The translations under genes and the position numbers were made by a program. From positions 1,302,001-1,366,000 of the forward strand of contig OZ025794.1 in assembly GCA_964019425.1 (NCBI GenBank): a DNA stretch of 64,000 nucleotides, given 5' to 3'. The stretch's first letter is position 1. Every line of letters begins with the position of its first letter. The stretch is from Flectonema sp. DT1601. Lineage: Eukaryota > Euglenozoa > Diplonemea > Diplonemida > Diplonemidae. Shown piece by piece: positions 63,975 to 64,000 of the stretch. Under the pieces are notes generated by a model that made no database searches, was not told the DNA's origin, and worked only from the letters and a program-made list of their open reading frames with translations.

Positions 63975-64000
63975 GTGTGTACTTGTTGATGGTTTTTGTT

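Noticed and set aside
1-64000. CRISPR arrays, rRNA, spliced-leader RNA genes, telomeric repeats, retroelements
   Set aside because: None was seen on reading both strands; the many A and T runs are simple homopolymers.

Overview
The window is AT-rich nuclear DNA from a microbial eukaryote. It contains short GT-AG introns, standard stop codons, and unmistakable eukaryotic genes: GINS SLD5, a RECQ1-type helicase, exosome RRP4, two UAP56/DDX39 helicases, the tRNA m7G methyltransferase subunit WDR4/Trm82, a NEK kinase and a SNF1/CIPK-like kinase. The lineage cannot be fixed from sequence alone. All 24 host genes lie on the + strand. Almost every start codon is preceded, within about 5 to 115 nt, by a pyrimidine-rich tract ending in AG. 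The internal introns (63 to 98 nt, mostly GTATGT or GTATGA donors) instead end in an A-rich ACAG acceptor. One-strand gene order plus two acceptor types fits polycistronic transcription with spliced-leader trans-splicing, as in Euglenozoa or dinoflagellates. No spliced-leader gene is visible here, so this remains an inference.

Layout. 1-11 kb: the 3' part of a large four-exon coiled-coil gene, a NEK kinase with a possible C-terminal membrane segment, a sugar-porter MFS transporter with a Cys-rich loop, and a type I membrane protein with two PDZ-like/Cys modules. 11.1-12.9 kb: the only minus-strand coding material, a decayed DNA transposon with terminal inverted repeats of about 185 bp. 14.6-20.5 kb: SLD5, followed by two adjacent paralogues with the helical/PH-like/coiled-coil layout of meiotic chromosome-axis proteins (SYCP2/Red1/ASY3 type). 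21-30 kb: a 2-oxoglutarate oxygenase, RECQ1, a PH-like/LRR protein, an IQ-motif protein and a DUF1275 membrane protein. 30-39 kb: a receptor kinase with tyrosine-kinase-like signatures and a 2052-residue low-complexity protein. 39.7-46.1 kb: a small protein and two UAP56 paralogues that share perfectly identical blocks. These flank a 2.6 kb non-coding stretch carrying an array of seven small hairpins with covarying stems. 46.5-47.7 kb: the CIPK-like kinase. 47.7-53.1 kb: a gene desert full of A and T homopolymers. 53-64 kb: RRP4, a cell-surface protein with eight PAN-like Cys repeats, another repeat-bearing non-coding stretch, a small Gly-rich protein, a T4 Rnl1-type RNA ligase, a flavocytochrome b2-like dehydrogenase and the 5' part of WDR4.

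Most neighbours are functionally unrelated, as expected for directional clusters that are not operons in the bacterial sense. The two clear tandem duplications (axis-like proteins and UAP56) are the exceptions. The observations most worth following are the covarying hairpin array (43.0-43.75 kb), the gene-conversion signature between the UAP56 copies that crosses an exon-intron boundary, the axis-protein pair, the two acceptor classes, and the PAN-repeat surface protein.
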